The notes under the pieces were generated by a model, which was not told the DNA's origin, ran no database searches, and saw only the letters and a list, made by a program, of their open reading frames with translations. The translations under genes were made by a program, and so were the position numbers. A stretch of 64,000 bases of DNA from an uncultured delta proteobacterium (lineage in GTDB: Bacteria; Myxococcota; Myxococcia; Myxococcales; 40CM-4-68-19), in contig CAIWCD010000048.1 in the NCBI GenBank assembly GCA_903911145.1, positions 83,984 through 147,983 of the forward strand, read 5' to 3'. Below are positions 36,315 through 44,544 of this stretch, piece after piece; position 1 is the first letter of the stretch, and each line of letters begins with the position of its first letter.

Positions 36315-37172
36315 ATGCCCGCACTGAACTTCATCAAGATTCTCGGCAACCTGAAGTTCTTCGCAGTCGGCCTCAAACTGCCGATCAACTTCGACGAGAA
36401 GTACTACAAGGACCGCAATCCCGAGCAGGGCGAGCAGGGGCACATGCCGCAGACGATGCCGCCCTGGTTCATGGCGCCGCATCCCGGCTACAAATACCAG
36501 CAGGATAGCTGCGACAAGATTGGGCAGAACTTCAAGGATTTTCACGACACGATGATCGACGCCGTCGGCTTCGCCCACAATATGTGGAAGCTGCAGGCCA
36601 AGTTCGGCAGCCTCCAGATCATGGCCGTGAGCGCGATCGGCACGCCCGGATGCCTGAGCGGACCGGAGTTGGAGTCGCTGATCAAGACCGCGCCCCAGTG
36701 CGCCGCCTGGACGGGGAATATGGCGAAGCACCGCGACGCCGTGGCGAAGGGGGTCTCGAAGTGCTTCAAGCAGTGGCAGGATCAGGTGACCATTCCGGGT
36801 CTGCCGCTCTACCCTGCGTTCGCCGCGTTTCCGGGCCCGATGGCCCCGCCGATGCCGAATATCCCGGTGCCGCTGATCGCCTGCATCTCGGGGCAGATGA
36901 GCATGATCATCACGCCCAACCAGATGCAGAGCGAGATGGGGAACGCGCTCGACGGCGGGCTGAAGGACAAGGACAAGACCAAACAGTATGACGCGCTCTA
37001 CGGTTCAATCGCGCTGGTGCTGTCGCTCTCGTTCATGATCTGGCTGGCGAGCCAGCAGCTGATGCTCACGCTCGGGAAAGGTCCGATCCCGACGTTCGCT
37101 CCGCCGTTCGTACCCGTCGGGCCGGTGGTCGCTGGAGACAACATCTCCATCCCCGGCCACGTGATGACGTAG
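36315..37172 (+). CDS. Hypothetical protein in PAAR island (unrecognised)
   Basis: This 285-residue protein has Tyr/Pro-rich N-terminal sequence (NFDEKYYKDRNPEQGEQG, MPPWFMAPHPGYKY), and then a Cys-bearing helical middle (CDKIGQNFKDFHDTMIDAVG, PQCAAWTGNMAKHRDAVAKG). A very Pro-rich segment follows (GLPLYPAFAAFPGPMAPPMPNIPVP). Then comes one clear membrane-like segment (ALVLSLSFMIWLASQQLML), and the end is Pro/Gly-rich, GPIPTFAPPFVPVGPVVAGDNI. The mixture resembles secreted or injected structural proteins near PAAR genes in myxobacteria, but I cannot name a family. The ATG at 36315 is preceded by AGGAG nine bases upstream. Confidence 0.55.
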   Translation: MPALNFIKILGNLKFFAVGLKLPINFDEKYYKDRNPEQGEQGHMPQTMPPWFMAPHPGYKYQQDSCDKIGQNFKDFHDTMIDAVGFAHNMWKLQAKFGSLQIMAVSAIGTPGCLSGPELESLIKTAPQCAAWTGNMAKHRDAVAKGVSKCFKQWQDQVTIPGLPLYPAFAAFPGPMAPPMPNIPVPLIACISGQMSMIITPNQMQSEMGNALDGGLKDKDKTKQYDALYGSIALVLSLSFMIWLASQQLMLTLGKGPIPTFAPPFVPVGPVVAGDNISIPGHVMT

Positions 37173-37254
37173 GGCGATCCGCGAGGTCGGCCGAAGCTCG
37201 CCCTTGCGGGATTGGTTGCGCGCGGCTTTGCCTCATGGTATGCGCGGCGCCCCT

Positions 37255-37731
37255 ATGGTCGCGCTCCTCGTCACTATCCACGTCCTCGTCAGTGTCTTCC
37301 TCATCTTCGTCATCCTCCTGCAGCCGGGGAAGGGAGACGGCATGGGGGCGATGGGCGGTGGCGGCGGCACGGCCAGCGCGGTGTTCGGCGGCCAGGGCTC
37401 CGTCACGTTCCTCGCCAAGGTCACCCAGGTCTGCGCGGTCATCTTCATGATGACGTCGCTGACGCTCGCGTATCGCTCGTCGCACAGCGCCTCCGTGCTG
37501 GCGTCGCGCCGCGCGATTGCGGCCGAGGAGAAGGCCGGCGCGGCGAAGGCTGCCGATGCGGCCAAGACCGACTCCGCGAAGACCGATGCGGCGGCCCCGG
37601 CAGCGCCGACTGCGGCACCGGCAGCTCCTGCAGCCGCTCCAGCTCCTGCGGCGGTTCCGGCAGCGGCACCCGCTCCTGCAGCAGCCGCCCCGGCGGCAGC
37701 GCCCGCGAAGACGGCGGCTCCTGCAAAGTAA
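37255..37731 (+). CDS. secG: Preprotein translocase subunit SecG with Ala/Pro tail
   Basis: This 158-residue SecG begins MVALLVTIHVLVSVFLIFVILLQ and continues with the cytosolic loop GKGDGMGAMGGGG...VFGGQG, the second membrane segment TQVCAVIFMMTSLTLAY, and a tail. Normal SecG ends near residue 75-80; here another 80 residues of Ala/Pro/Lys low-complexity sequence follow. SecG stabilises and helps drive the SecYEG channel with SecA. ATG 37255 gives the family's usual start; ATG 37240 adds five residues. Terminator hairpins follow at 37744-37772 and 37780-37815. Confidence 0.93.
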   Translation: MVALLVTIHVLVSVFLIFVILLQPGKGDGMGAMGGGGGTASAVFGGQGSVTFLAKVTQVCAVIFMMTSLTLAYRSSHSASVLASRRAIAAEEKAGAAKAADAAKTDSAKTDAAAPAAPTAAPAAPAAAPAPAAVPAAAPAPAAAAPAAAPAKTAAPAK

Positions 37732-37743
37732 TTTTGTCTCTCA

Positions 37744-37772
37744 CAAGCGAGAGGATTGCGCTTTCTCGCTTG
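37744..37772 (+). other. Hairpin after secG (9-bp stem)
   Basis: CAAGCGAGA (37744-37752) and TCTCGCTTG (37764-37772) form a nine-base stem immediately after secG, with no T-run. It may protect the transcript end together with the terminator that follows. Confidence 0.45.
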
Positions 37773-37779
37773 CACCTCA

Positions 37780-37815
37780 GGGCCGTCTGAGCTACGGAAG
37801 CGGCCCTTCGTTTTT
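37780..37815 (+). terminator. Intrinsic terminator between secG and tRNA-Leu
   Basis: GGGCCG (37780-37785) pairs with CGGCCC (37801-37806) and is followed by TTCGTTTTT (37807-37815). It separates secG from the tRNA gene, although read-through is possible because no new promoter is obvious. Confidence 0.75.
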
Positions 37816-37816
37816 C

Positions 37817-37901
37817 GCCCAGGTGGTGGAACTGGTAGACACACTAGCTTGAGGGGCTAGCGCTGCAAGGCGTGGAGGTTCGAATCCTCTCCTGGGCACC
37901 A
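37817..37901 (+). tRNA. tRNA-Leu (anticodon GAG)
   Basis: The acceptor stem GCCCAGG (37817-37823) pairs with CCTGGGC (37891-37897), followed by discriminator A and an encoded CCA (37899-37901). The anticodon stem CTAGC/GCTAG encloses TTGAGGG, so the anticodon is GAG and reads CTC (and CTT) leucine codons, the preferred Leu codon type in this GC-rich genome. The T arm carries GGTTCGAATCC. A variable arm of class II length follows the anticodon stem. G37 is the base methylated by TrmD, encoded in this window. Confidence 0.95.
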
Positions 37902-37914
37902 GTTTCGGATTCAA

Positions 37915-37948
37915 AGAGAGCCTGTCTCCGCGAGGGGGCAGGCTCTCT
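37915..37948 (+). terminator. Hairpin after tRNA-Leu
   Basis: AGAGAGCCTG (37915-37924) and CAGGCTCTCT (37939-37948) make a perfect ten-base stem 14 bases after the tRNA CCA end. Only a weak T-run (GCTTTCCC) follows. It probably ends or processes the tRNA transcript. Confidence 0.7.
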
Positions 37949-37974
37949 GCTTTCCCGGCCCAGTTGCCGACGGG

Positions 37975-39276
37975 ATGCATATGGATCAGCGCGCCAAGAC
38001 GCTCCAGTTCGCCGATCCATCACGGAAGAGATCCCGCGCCGCAATCGTGATCGGTCTGCTCTGCATCGCTGCGTGCGCCGGCAGAGGGTGCCAGCGAGCG
38101 CAACTCAAGAGCGGTGCCGTTCCCCATTCGCTGCCGAAGGGAGAACTCGCCGGGAGCGGTGTCGACAGCAATGCGCTGCAGACGCTCCTTGCGCATGCGA
38201 AGGAAGAACGCAGCTCGGCGATCGTGATCGTGAAGGACGGGAAGATCGTCGTCGAGATGTATCGGGACGGCTACGACGGCGGCCCGCTGACGGCCATGTC
38301 GGCGTCGAAGTCGATCGTTTCGATCGCGATCGGAATGCTGATCGCCGACAACAAACTCTCGCTCGACACGCGCATGGACGCGCTCCTTCCTGAGTGGAAG
38401 GATCAAGGAGACAAGAGCACGATCACGGTGCGCCAACTGCTCACGCACACGTCGGGGCTCGATCCGTCCCGCGCGAACTTCGACAAGCAGGAGACGATTC
38501 GCGAGCACGCACTGAAGGCGCCGCTCGTCTTCATGCCCGGCACGAACTTTCAGTACAACAACGGCGCGGTGGATTTTCTCGCGGTGGTCGCTCGCCACGC
38601 GGCTGGCATTCCCCTCGATGCCTATCTCGATGCGCGACTCTTCCAGAAGCTCGATATGGCTGCGGCTTCCTGTGTGAAGGATTCGGAAGGAACTGCGCGC
38701 GGCGCAGACGCGCTCCTCATCCGCCCGGTCGACCTCGCGAAGGTCGGCATGATGATGCTCGACGAGGGCCGATGGAACGGCCAGCAGCTCGTCCCTGTGG
38801 ATTGGGTCAAGCGTTCCATCGATGCGGGACAGAGCTTCGATGAGCGCTGCGGGTTGCTCTGGTGGCGAGAAGGCAAGTTCGCGCCGGTGTTGTCGGAGTC
38901 GGTGCTGGAGAGCATGCAGCGTCTTGGCCTCTATGAGGCCGCGGAGCGAGCCCTTCCGTTGCTTGGCAAAAAGTTCTCGACCTGGGACGAATACGCCGCA
39001 GCGGCGAAGGCGGCCGTCGGCGAGGAGAACGTCAAGAAGCTCTACGCCGCCGAAGTGACGGGCGACCACATCCATTTCTTTTCGTCGGTTACGGATGGAC
39101 CGGTGACCGGCTTTTCTGCGCGCGGCTCGCTCGGGCAGTTCTTGGTCGTCCTGCCCAAGCGGCATGTGGTTGCCGTTCGCATGCGCGCGGCCGAGGCGAG
39201 CGACTACGAGCAACCGACCGTCTACAAGAATGGATACGGAGCCTTCTCCGACGACGTCGCCAAGCTCTGGCCGTGA
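37975..39276 (+). CDS. Beta-lactamase-fold serine hydrolase (class C/esterase type)
   Basis: This 433-residue protein has an N-terminal signal with a lipobox-like CIAAC, then the penicillin-binding fold. The motifs are SxxK in MSASKSIVSIAIG, the Tyr-x-Asn motif YNNGAVDFLA, LLTHTSGL (typical of the class), and a KTG-like C-terminal strand region that is degraded (SSVTDGPVTGFSARGS has no clear KTG). These features suit carboxylesterase or beta-lactamase-related hydrolases rather than a resistance enzyme. ATG 37975 or ATG 37981 could be the start. It begins 26 bases after the tRNA hairpin. Confidence 0.8.
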   Translation: MHMDQRAKTLQFADPSRKRSRAAIVIGLLCIAACAGRGCQRAQLKSGAVPHSLPKGELAGSGVDSNALQTLLAHAKEERSSAIVIVKDGKIVVEMYRDGYDGGPLTAMSASKSIVSIAIGMLIADNKLSLDTRMDALLPEWKDQGDKSTITVRQLLTHTSGLDPSRANFDKQETIREHALKAPLVFMPGTNFQYNNGAVDFLAVVARHAAGIPLDAYLDARLFQKLDMAAASCVKDSEGTARGADALLIRPVDLAKVGMMMLDEGRWNGQQLVPVDWVKRSIDAGQSFDERCGLLWWREGKFAPVLSESVLESMQRLGLYEAAERALPLLGKKFSTWDEYAAAAKAAVGEENVKKLYAAEVTGDHIHFFSSVTDGPVTGFSARGSLGQFLVVLPKRHVVAVRMRAAEASDYEQPTVYKNGYGAFSDDVAKLWP

Positions 39277-39359
39277 GCGCGAGAGGAATGAGGCAGGCAC
39301 GACGAGAGAGTGCATCCGACGGGCGAGCTGATCGGCGAGGTCCGCCGTGTGCTTGGGGC

Positions 39360-40532
39360 CTACGCGCCCGACATGATCGCATACCGATACAGCTGGCACC
39401 GCAGCGGCCCGTTCCACAGCTCGAGAGGACGTCCTCGCGGGCGCAAGCCGAACGCGCTCTCGAACTCTTCGCTCGCTGACAGAACGGCGATCTCATGACC
39501 CGGCAGCGCGCGGAACGCCGCGCCCAGCGCGTGATAAAAGCTCTTGAGCTGCTTCTTGCCGCCGACCTCGAGGCGCTCGCCGTAGGGGACGTTGCAGAGG
39601 ATGAAGCCGGGCGGATCGAGCGGGCGCTGCATGCGGGCGTCCTGCTCTCCAACGCGGACGATCCCTTCGAGACCGGCGGCGCGCACGTTTGCTTGAGCGG
39701 CAGCGACGGCGGCGCGATCTCGATCGCTCGCGCGGATCTGCGGAGGCGGCTGCTCTCGACGAACACGCGCGCGCTCGGCAAGCTCGGTGCGCAGGCGCGC
39801 AAGTGCAGGCCCGTCGTGCGCCATCGTACGCGGCCAGAATTCGCAGGAGAGCGCGCGCTCCGCATTCGGCGCGATCTGCAAAGCCATCGCAGCCGCTTCG
39901 ATCGCGAGCGTGCCCGAGCCGCAGAGCGGGTCTGCGAGCGGGCGAGAGAGATCCCAGCCCGAGAGCCGGATCACGGCGGCGGCGAGCGCCTCGCGCAGAG
40001 GGGCCTCGACGGTGCGCACGCGATAGCCGCGATCGGAGAGCAGCGAGCCCGCGAGATCGAGCGAGACTGAGGCGCGGCCATCGCCGATGTGCACCGCGAT
40101 GCGCACGCCCGGATTCTCGGTGTCGACGTCGGGGCGCGAGCCGCGCGTGGCGCGGAGCGCATCGCAGAGCGCGTCCTTCACCTTGAGCGCGATGAACTGC
40201 GTGTTCTCAAGCGTGGGCGCGCGTCCGGTCGCAGAGACGGCGAAGGTCTGCTCCGCAGAGATCAGATCAACCCACGGCAGCGCGCGCGAGCCTTCGTACA
40301 GCTCGTCTGCATTCGTGCAGGCGAATTCGCCGATCGGCTCGAGCACGCGCAACACGCAGCGCGAGTCGAGGCAGACACGCAACGCCGTCTCACGCGTGCC
40401 CGTGAACCGCACCAGACCCGGACGCTCACGGATCCCTTTGCAGCCCATCTGCGCCAACTCTCCTGCGAGTGCACTCTCGGCGCCGCGCGGGGCGGTCGCA
40501 TACCAGCTCTGAAACGACATGGCCGCGCTCAT
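39360..40532 (-). CDS. RlmL/YpsC-like THUMP-domain RNA methyltransferase
   Basis: This 390-residue protein has an N-terminal ferredoxin-like/THUMP region (WYATAPRGAESALAGELAQMG) and a Rossmann domain. There the AdoMet motif is LADPLCGSGTLAIEAA, followed by RASDRDRAAVAAAQANVRAAGL and the catalytic motif FILCNVPYGERLEV (N-x-P-Y-G-E). This is the signature of 23S rRNA G2445-type N2-guanine methyltransferases. The C-terminal half contains LYRYAI. ATG 40532 (MSAAMSFQSW) is chosen; ATG 40520 is also possible. It is divergent from the Gre-factor gene, with only 18 bases between the starts, so their promoters overlap. Confidence 0.9.
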   Translation of the reverse strand: MSAAMSFQSWYATAPRGAESALAGELAQMGCKGIRERPGLVRFTGTRETALRVCLDSRCVLRVLEPIGEFACTNADELYEGSRALPWVDLISAEQTFAVSATGRAPTLENTQFIALKVKDALCDALRATRGSRPDVDTENPGVRIAVHIGDGRASVSLDLAGSLLSDRGYRVRTVEAPLREALAAAVIRLSGWDLSRPLADPLCGSGTLAIEAAAMALQIAPNAERALSCEFWPRTMAHDGPALARLRTELAERARVRREQPPPQIRASDRDRAAVAAAQANVRAAGLEGIVRVGEQDARMQRPLDPPGFILCNVPYGERLEVGGKKQLKSFYHALGAAFRALPGHEIAVLSASEEFESAFGLRPRGRPLELWNGPLRCQLYRYAIMSGA

Positions 40533-40550
40533 GGCACACTCTCGCGTCTG

Positions 40551-41051
40551 ATGTCCAAGGCGTTCACCAGCGAAGAGACCGAAGACGAGGCGCCGCGCGG
40601 ACGGACTCTGCCGCGTGCGGGCGAGCTGCGTCCGATCACGCGCGACGGGAAAGCCGCGCTGGAGGCGGAGTTGCGCGCGGTGCAGCGCGAACTGGGCGCG
40701 CTCAATCAGGCAGCGGGTGGCGGCGCGAGAAAGAAGAGCGCGGCGCAGGAGGATTTGGCGCGGAGGGAGGAACTGCTCTCGGCGACGTTGGCGACCGTGG
40801 TGGAAAAGGGGCCGCCGACCGATCTCTCGCGCGTGGCGTTCGGTTGCATCGTCGAGGTCGAGAACGAGCGCGGCGTGCGCGTTGCGTACCAGTTGGTCGG
40901 CCCCGATGAGACCGATGCGCGCACCCAGAAAATTTCGATCGGATCGCCGCTCGGCCTTGCGCTGCAAGGGCAAGCGGTCGGCGACGAGATCGAGTTCGAG
41001 CGCCCGCGCGGCAGTGAACTGCTCACCATCCGCGCGATCCGGCGACGCTGA
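40551..41051 (+). CDS. GreA/GreB-family transcription elongation factor
   Basis: This 166-residue protein has an N-terminal coiled coil (LEAELRAVQRELGALN) with a short loop (AGGGARKKSAAQEDLARREELL). Its C-terminal FKBP-like domain has VAFGCIVEVENERG, YQLVGPDETDARTQKISIGSPLGLALQGQAVGDEIEFERPRG. GreA/B rescue backtracked RNA polymerase by stimulating transcript cleavage; the acidic tip residues at the coiled-coil loop are unclear here (no obvious D-E pair). It is therefore probably a Gre relative with a changed tip, nearer GreB in its basic C-terminus. The ATG at 40551 overlaps the promoter area of the methyltransferase gene. Confidence 0.82.
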   Translation: MSKAFTSEETEDEAPRGRTLPRAGELRPITRDGKAALEAELRAVQRELGALNQAAGGGARKKSAAQEDLARREELLSATLATVVEKGPPTDLSRVAFGCIVEVENERGVRVAYQLVGPDETDARTQKISIGSPLGLALQGQAVGDEIEFERPRGSELLTIRAIRRR

Positions 41052-41110
41052 ACGCGCAGCTTTCTCGTCCGAAAAATTGTCTCTCCGTCCATGCGCGTTA
41101 CGCTGTACCC

Positions 41111-42718
41111 GTGACGGCTCGAGAGGAGATCGATCGAATCCAGCGGCGCCTCTTCGCTCGGCAGAAGCGGCTGATCGCGGCGTCCGTCCATGGCAGCAAC
41201 GCCGATTTCCGCGCCTACGAAGCTCGCGTGCAGAAGCGCGTGCGGACGTTCAATCGCGAAGCAACTTACGGCGAGCTGCTCCACGCCGTCTCGACCGCGG
41301 ACCTCGTCTACGTCGGCGACTACCACACGCTCAAGCAGGCCCAGCGCAGCTTCCTGAAGCTGGTGCAGCGGCGCTGGCCAAATCGGCCGCTGCTGCTGGC
41401 GCTCGAGTTTGTCCAGGGGCGCCACCAGGCGGCGCTCGATGACTATCTCTCGAGCAAAATCGGCGAAGAGACGTTTCTGGCGCGAATCGAATATCGGCGG
41501 CATCTGCGCTTCGATGTCTGGCCGCACTTCAGGACGATCTTCGAGGAGGCGCGCAAGCAGAAGCTCAAGGCCATCGCGATCGATTTGATCGGCACCCGCA
41601 GCACGACGCTCGCAGAGAGGGACACCTATGCGGCGCGGCGGATCGCGGCGGCGATGGAGGCCAATCCGGGCGCGCAGCTGTTCTGTCTTGCGGGACAACT
41701 GCACATCGCGCCACCGCATCTTCCTGCGGCCGTCTCGCGCGAGCTGGCGAAGCGGGGGCACTCGCTGCCGTCATTGAGCGTCTATCAGAACTGCGAAGCG
41801 ATCTGGTTTTCGCTGCAAGCGAGCGGGCGCGCGCTCGAGACGGAGGCGGTGCTGGTGCGGCCGGGCGAGTGGTGCCTGCTCAATACGCCGCCCGTCGTCG
41901 CGCAGCAGAGCTATCTCGACTGGATCGACGGAGGCGAGAGTCCACTCGATGGCGACAGCGATCGGGTCGAGCGGCGCTTCAAGGAGCTCGCGCTGCTGGT
42001 GGCGAAGTTTCTCGACCTCGACAGCAAGAAGCTGCGCCACGAGCTCGCGCACTTCTCGGTCTTCACCGCGGGCGATCTCTCGTTCCTGCGCACCCTGCCC
42101 TCGCGCGGATTCAGCAAGACGGAGATCAAGCAGATCGAGCGGCAGATTCTTTCTCGCGAGAGCTATTTCATTCCGCGCGCGAAGGCCGCGTATCTGGCGA
42201 ACCTCTCGGTGAACCACGCGGCCGAGGAGGCGTCCCACTTTCTGCGGCACATCGCGAGCGGTGCCGGTGACGAAGCGAGGCCGCTGCTCGATGGATTCTA
42301 TTCGCGCGCGCTCGAGGAGGCGTTCGCGTTCTTCGGCTCGAAGATCGTCAATCCGCGCCGCAAGTGCGCGCAGGAGATCGACTGGCTGCGGCTCGCGCAT
42401 CGCGCGCCGGATGCGTTCACGCGCGACGTGGCGAGGATGGTCCTGCGCCATTTGAGAATCGAGCGCGGCGAGACGCGGCGGTCGGCTCTGCGCGACATCT
42501 ACGCGAGCGCGGGGCCGGAGCTGTTCAACGCGGTGACGCACGCGCTCGGATATCTGCTCGGCGAGAAGCTCTACTACGCGCTCGCGGCGGGCCGGATCGC
42601 CAAGAGCGAGCTGCGCGAACTGTTCCTCGACCCGCTCGAAGACGAAGGTGCGCCGCTGCTCGTCTATCTCGATCTGACGACGCGGCTGCGCGACCTGGTG
42701 GTGCCGCGGCAGAATTAA
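41111..42718 (+). CDS. ChaN-like haem/cofactor-binding protein (Tiki superfamily)
   Basis: This 535-residue protein opens with a ChaN-like domain (about 45-250): TADLVYVGDYHTLKQAQRSF, RPLLLALEFVQGRHQAALDDYL, LKAIAIDLIGTRST, and LFCLAGQLHIAPPHLP. These contain the His and Glu residues of the EreA/ChaN/Tiki fold that binds haem or hydrolyses peptides and esters. A second, mostly helical half (about 260-535) has no recognised family. GTG 41111 is the only start close to the conserved segment. No signal peptide is visible, so it is probably cytoplasmic, unlike the lipoprotein ChaN. Function uncertain. Confidence 0.72.
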   Translation: MTAREEIDRIQRRLFARQKRLIAASVHGSNADFRAYEARVQKRVRTFNREATYGELLHAVSTADLVYVGDYHTLKQAQRSFLKLVQRRWPNRPLLLALEFVQGRHQAALDDYLSSKIGEETFLARIEYRRHLRFDVWPHFRTIFEEARKQKLKAIAIDLIGTRSTTLAERDTYAARRIAAAMEANPGAQLFCLAGQLHIAPPHLPAAVSRELAKRGHSLPSLSVYQNCEAIWFSLQASGRALETEAVLVRPGEWCLLNTPPVVAQQSYLDWIDGGESPLDGDSDRVERRFKELALLVAKFLDLDSKKLRHELAHFSVFTAGDLSFLRTLPSRGFSKTEIKQIERQILSRESYFIPRAKAAYLANLSVNHAAEEASHFLRHIASGAGDEARPLLDGFYSRALEEAFAFFGSKIVNPRRKCAQEIDWLRLAHRAPDAFTRDVARMVLRHLRIERGETRRSALRDIYASAGPELFNAVTHALGYLLGEKLYYALAAGRIAKSELRELFLDPLEDEGAPLLVYLDLTTRLRDLVVPRQN

Positions 42719-42743
42719 AGATTGTTTCGAGTCGGGGCCGTCG

Positions 42744-42777
42744 GATGAACGTCTGCTATGGGCATCAGACGTTCATC
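42744..42777. promoter_or_regulatory. Inverted repeat, probable operator
   Basis: Perfect 12-base arms GATGAACGTCTG (42744-42755) and CAGACGTTCATC (42766-42777) flank a 10-base centre that contains TATGGG. The repeat ends 16 bases before the start of the metal-dependent hydrolase gene. The length and symmetry suit a TetR-family dimer site over a promoter. Without a T-run it is not a good terminator for the upstream gene. Confidence 0.6.
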
Positions 42778-42793
42778 TTGGGGGCGGTCCGAC

Positions 42794-43645
42794 ATGATCC
42801 ACGCGCAGCTCGAAGCTCGCGATCCAGACATCTCCTTCGCCGATGTTCCACGCCACTGGATGGCCGGCGATCGCGTCGCGTCGAACATCGCCAACGCAGT
42901 CAACCTGCTGTTCCCGGCGGGTGAGCGATTCTTCGTCCGCTCGGTGCACAAGTTCGCGCAGCAGATCGAGGATCCGGAGCTGCGGCTGCGCATTCGCGGC
43001 TTCTACAAGCAGGAGGGCCATCACGCGCGCCAGCACGAAGCGTGGTTCGCGACGATGAAGAGGCAGGGATTCGAGATCGAGGAGTTCCTCGAGATCTACC
43101 AACGCGTCTGCTACGAGCTCATCGAGAAGGTCGCGCCAGAAAAGCTTTCGCTGGCGGCGACCGCGGCGGCCGAACAGTTCACTGCGTTGCTCGCCCGCGA
43201 CACCATCTCGAACGACATCTTCGCCAACGCCGCGCCCGCGCTGCGCCAGCTGCTGATGTGGCATGCGGCCGAGGAGCTCGAGCACAAGTCGGTGGCGTTC
43301 GATGTGCTGCAGGCGGTTGCACCGGGCTGGGGCTGGCGCGCGGCCGGAATGTTGATGGGCGGCTCGCTTCTGACGACATTCTGGATCGCAGCCTTCGTCA
43401 TGCTCAACGCGCAGGATCGCAAGCTGCCCGAAGAGCCGAGGGAGAGTCTGCGAGGCAAGCTGGGCGCGGCGCGCATCGAACAGCTCGATGAGATCGTCGC
43501 GGCGATGAAGGCGAGACGCAAGAAGCTCGCAGCGCGCGTCTTCCTCGGCGGCATCGCTGATTATCTGCGACCCGGATTTCATCCCGACGAGATCGACGAC
43601 CGGCCGCTCGCCGAGCAGGCGCTCGCTGCCATCGGCATGGCATAA
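42794..43645 (+). CDS. Metal-dependent hydrolase (PF10118 type)
   Basis: This 283-residue protein has the conserved sequence of the YbgI-unrelated PF10118 metal-dependent hydrolases: VPRHWMAGDRVASN, ERFFVRSVHKFAQ, RIRGFYKQEGHHARQHEAW, and LLMWHAAEELEHKSVAFDV. The Glu and His residues (E-G-H-H-x3-H and H-A-A-E-E-L-E-H) resemble a di-iron or ferritin-like helical-bundle site. Later hydrophobic stretches (AAGMLMGGSLLTTFWIAAFVML) suggest membrane association. ATG 42794 follows the inverted repeat. The SDR gene starts 44 bases after its stop, so the two are one operon. Substrate unknown. Confidence 0.82.
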   Translation: MIHAQLEARDPDISFADVPRHWMAGDRVASNIANAVNLLFPAGERFFVRSVHKFAQQIEDPELRLRIRGFYKQEGHHARQHEAWFATMKRQGFEIEEFLEIYQRVCYELIEKVAPEKLSLAATAAAEQFTALLARDTISNDIFANAAPALRQLLMWHAAEELEHKSVAFDVLQAVAPGWGWRAAGMLMGGSLLTTFWIAAFVMLNAQDRKLPEEPRESLRGKLGAARIEQLDEIVAAMKARRKKLAARVFLGGIADYLRPGFHPDEIDDRPLAEQALAAIGMA

Positions 43646-43689
43646 GGAGCGCCACGCTCGCGCAGAGTGCGCAGCGCGAGGAGCCAGAC

Positions 43690-44514
43690 ATGAGAGAGCT
43701 GCGCGGGAAGACGGTCTTGATCACGGGCGCGGCGAGCGGCATTGGCCGCGCGAGCGCACGGCTGTTCGTCGAAGCGGGCGCAAAGCTCATCGTCTGCGAC
43801 GTCAACGAGATCGGTCTGCGCGATCTTGAAAAGGAGCTGACCGCTCGCGAGGCCTTGCTGCTGGCGGCCCGCGTCGATGTCTCCGATCGAGACGAGATGC
43901 AGGCGTTCGCCGCGCAGGTGCACGCGCTCGTTCCCGCCGTCGACGTCCTGCTCAACAACGCAGGCGTCGGGCTCGCCGGTGGAATCCTCAACACCTCACT
44001 CGACGATTGGGAGTGGGTGCTGAACATCAACCTCTGGGGCGCAATCCACGGCTGCCATTTCTTCGTGCCGAAGATGGTCGAGCGCGGCGCGGGTGGCGCG
44101 GTGATCAACGTCGCGTCCGTGCTGGGCCTGCATGCGGCGCCCAATACCATCGGCTACTCGACGAGCAAGTTCGGCGTGGTTGGACTCTCCGAAGCGCTCG
44201 GCGGCGAACTGGCCCCGCATCGAATCGATGTCACCGCGATCTGCCCGGGGATGATCGACACGTCGATCATCGCGAATGGACGGATGCGCTCGTCGGATCC
44301 CGAGAAGATGAAGGCGAAGACGATGAAGCTCTTCGCCAAGCGCGGACATCCGCCTGAATTGGTCGCACGCGCGATCGTCGCTGCGGCGCGCAGCGGGAGT
44401 GGCGTGACTCCGGTCGCGCCCGAGGCGTGGGGGATCTGGATGATGCAGCGATTCGCGCCTGCGCTGCTGCCCAGATTCGAGCGAGCCCTGAAGAAGCGTG
44501 GATTGATCGAGTAA
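43690..44514 (+). CDS. Short-chain dehydrogenase/reductase
   Basis: This 274-residue SDR has the cofactor loop TGAASGIGRA (T-G-x3-G-x-G), the acidic residue after strand 2 (LIVCDVNE, NAD preference), NNAGV, the active-site Ser in VINVASVLG and Y-x3-K in GYSTSKFG. The C-terminus extends with PEAWGIWMMQRFAPALLPRF, common in SDRs that act on steroids or long acyl substrates. ATG 43690 gives MRELRGKTVLITG, normal for the family. It follows the metal-dependent hydrolase gene in the same direction, a pairing seen with TetR-controlled lipid or xenobiotic genes in other bacteria. Confidence 0.93.
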   Translation: MRELRGKTVLITGAASGIGRASARLFVEAGAKLIVCDVNEIGLRDLEKELTAREALLLAARVDVSDRDEMQAFAAQVHALVPAVDVLLNNAGVGLAGGILNTSLDDWEWVLNINLWGAIHGCHFFVPKMVERGAGGAVINVASVLGLHAAPNTIGYSTSKFGVVGLSEALGGELAPHRIDVTAICPGMIDTSIIANGRMRSSDPEKMKAKTMKLFAKRGHPPELVARAIVAAARSGSGVTPVAPEAWGIWMMQRFAPALLPRFERALKKRGLIE

Positions 44515-44544
44515 TCAGGAACCATCCGGCGCACTATCCGCGTT

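Noticed and set aside
33743-37172. A complete type VI secretion locus
   Set aside because: Only a PAAR-like protein is present. No sheath, tube, baseplate or ClpV genes are found in the window.
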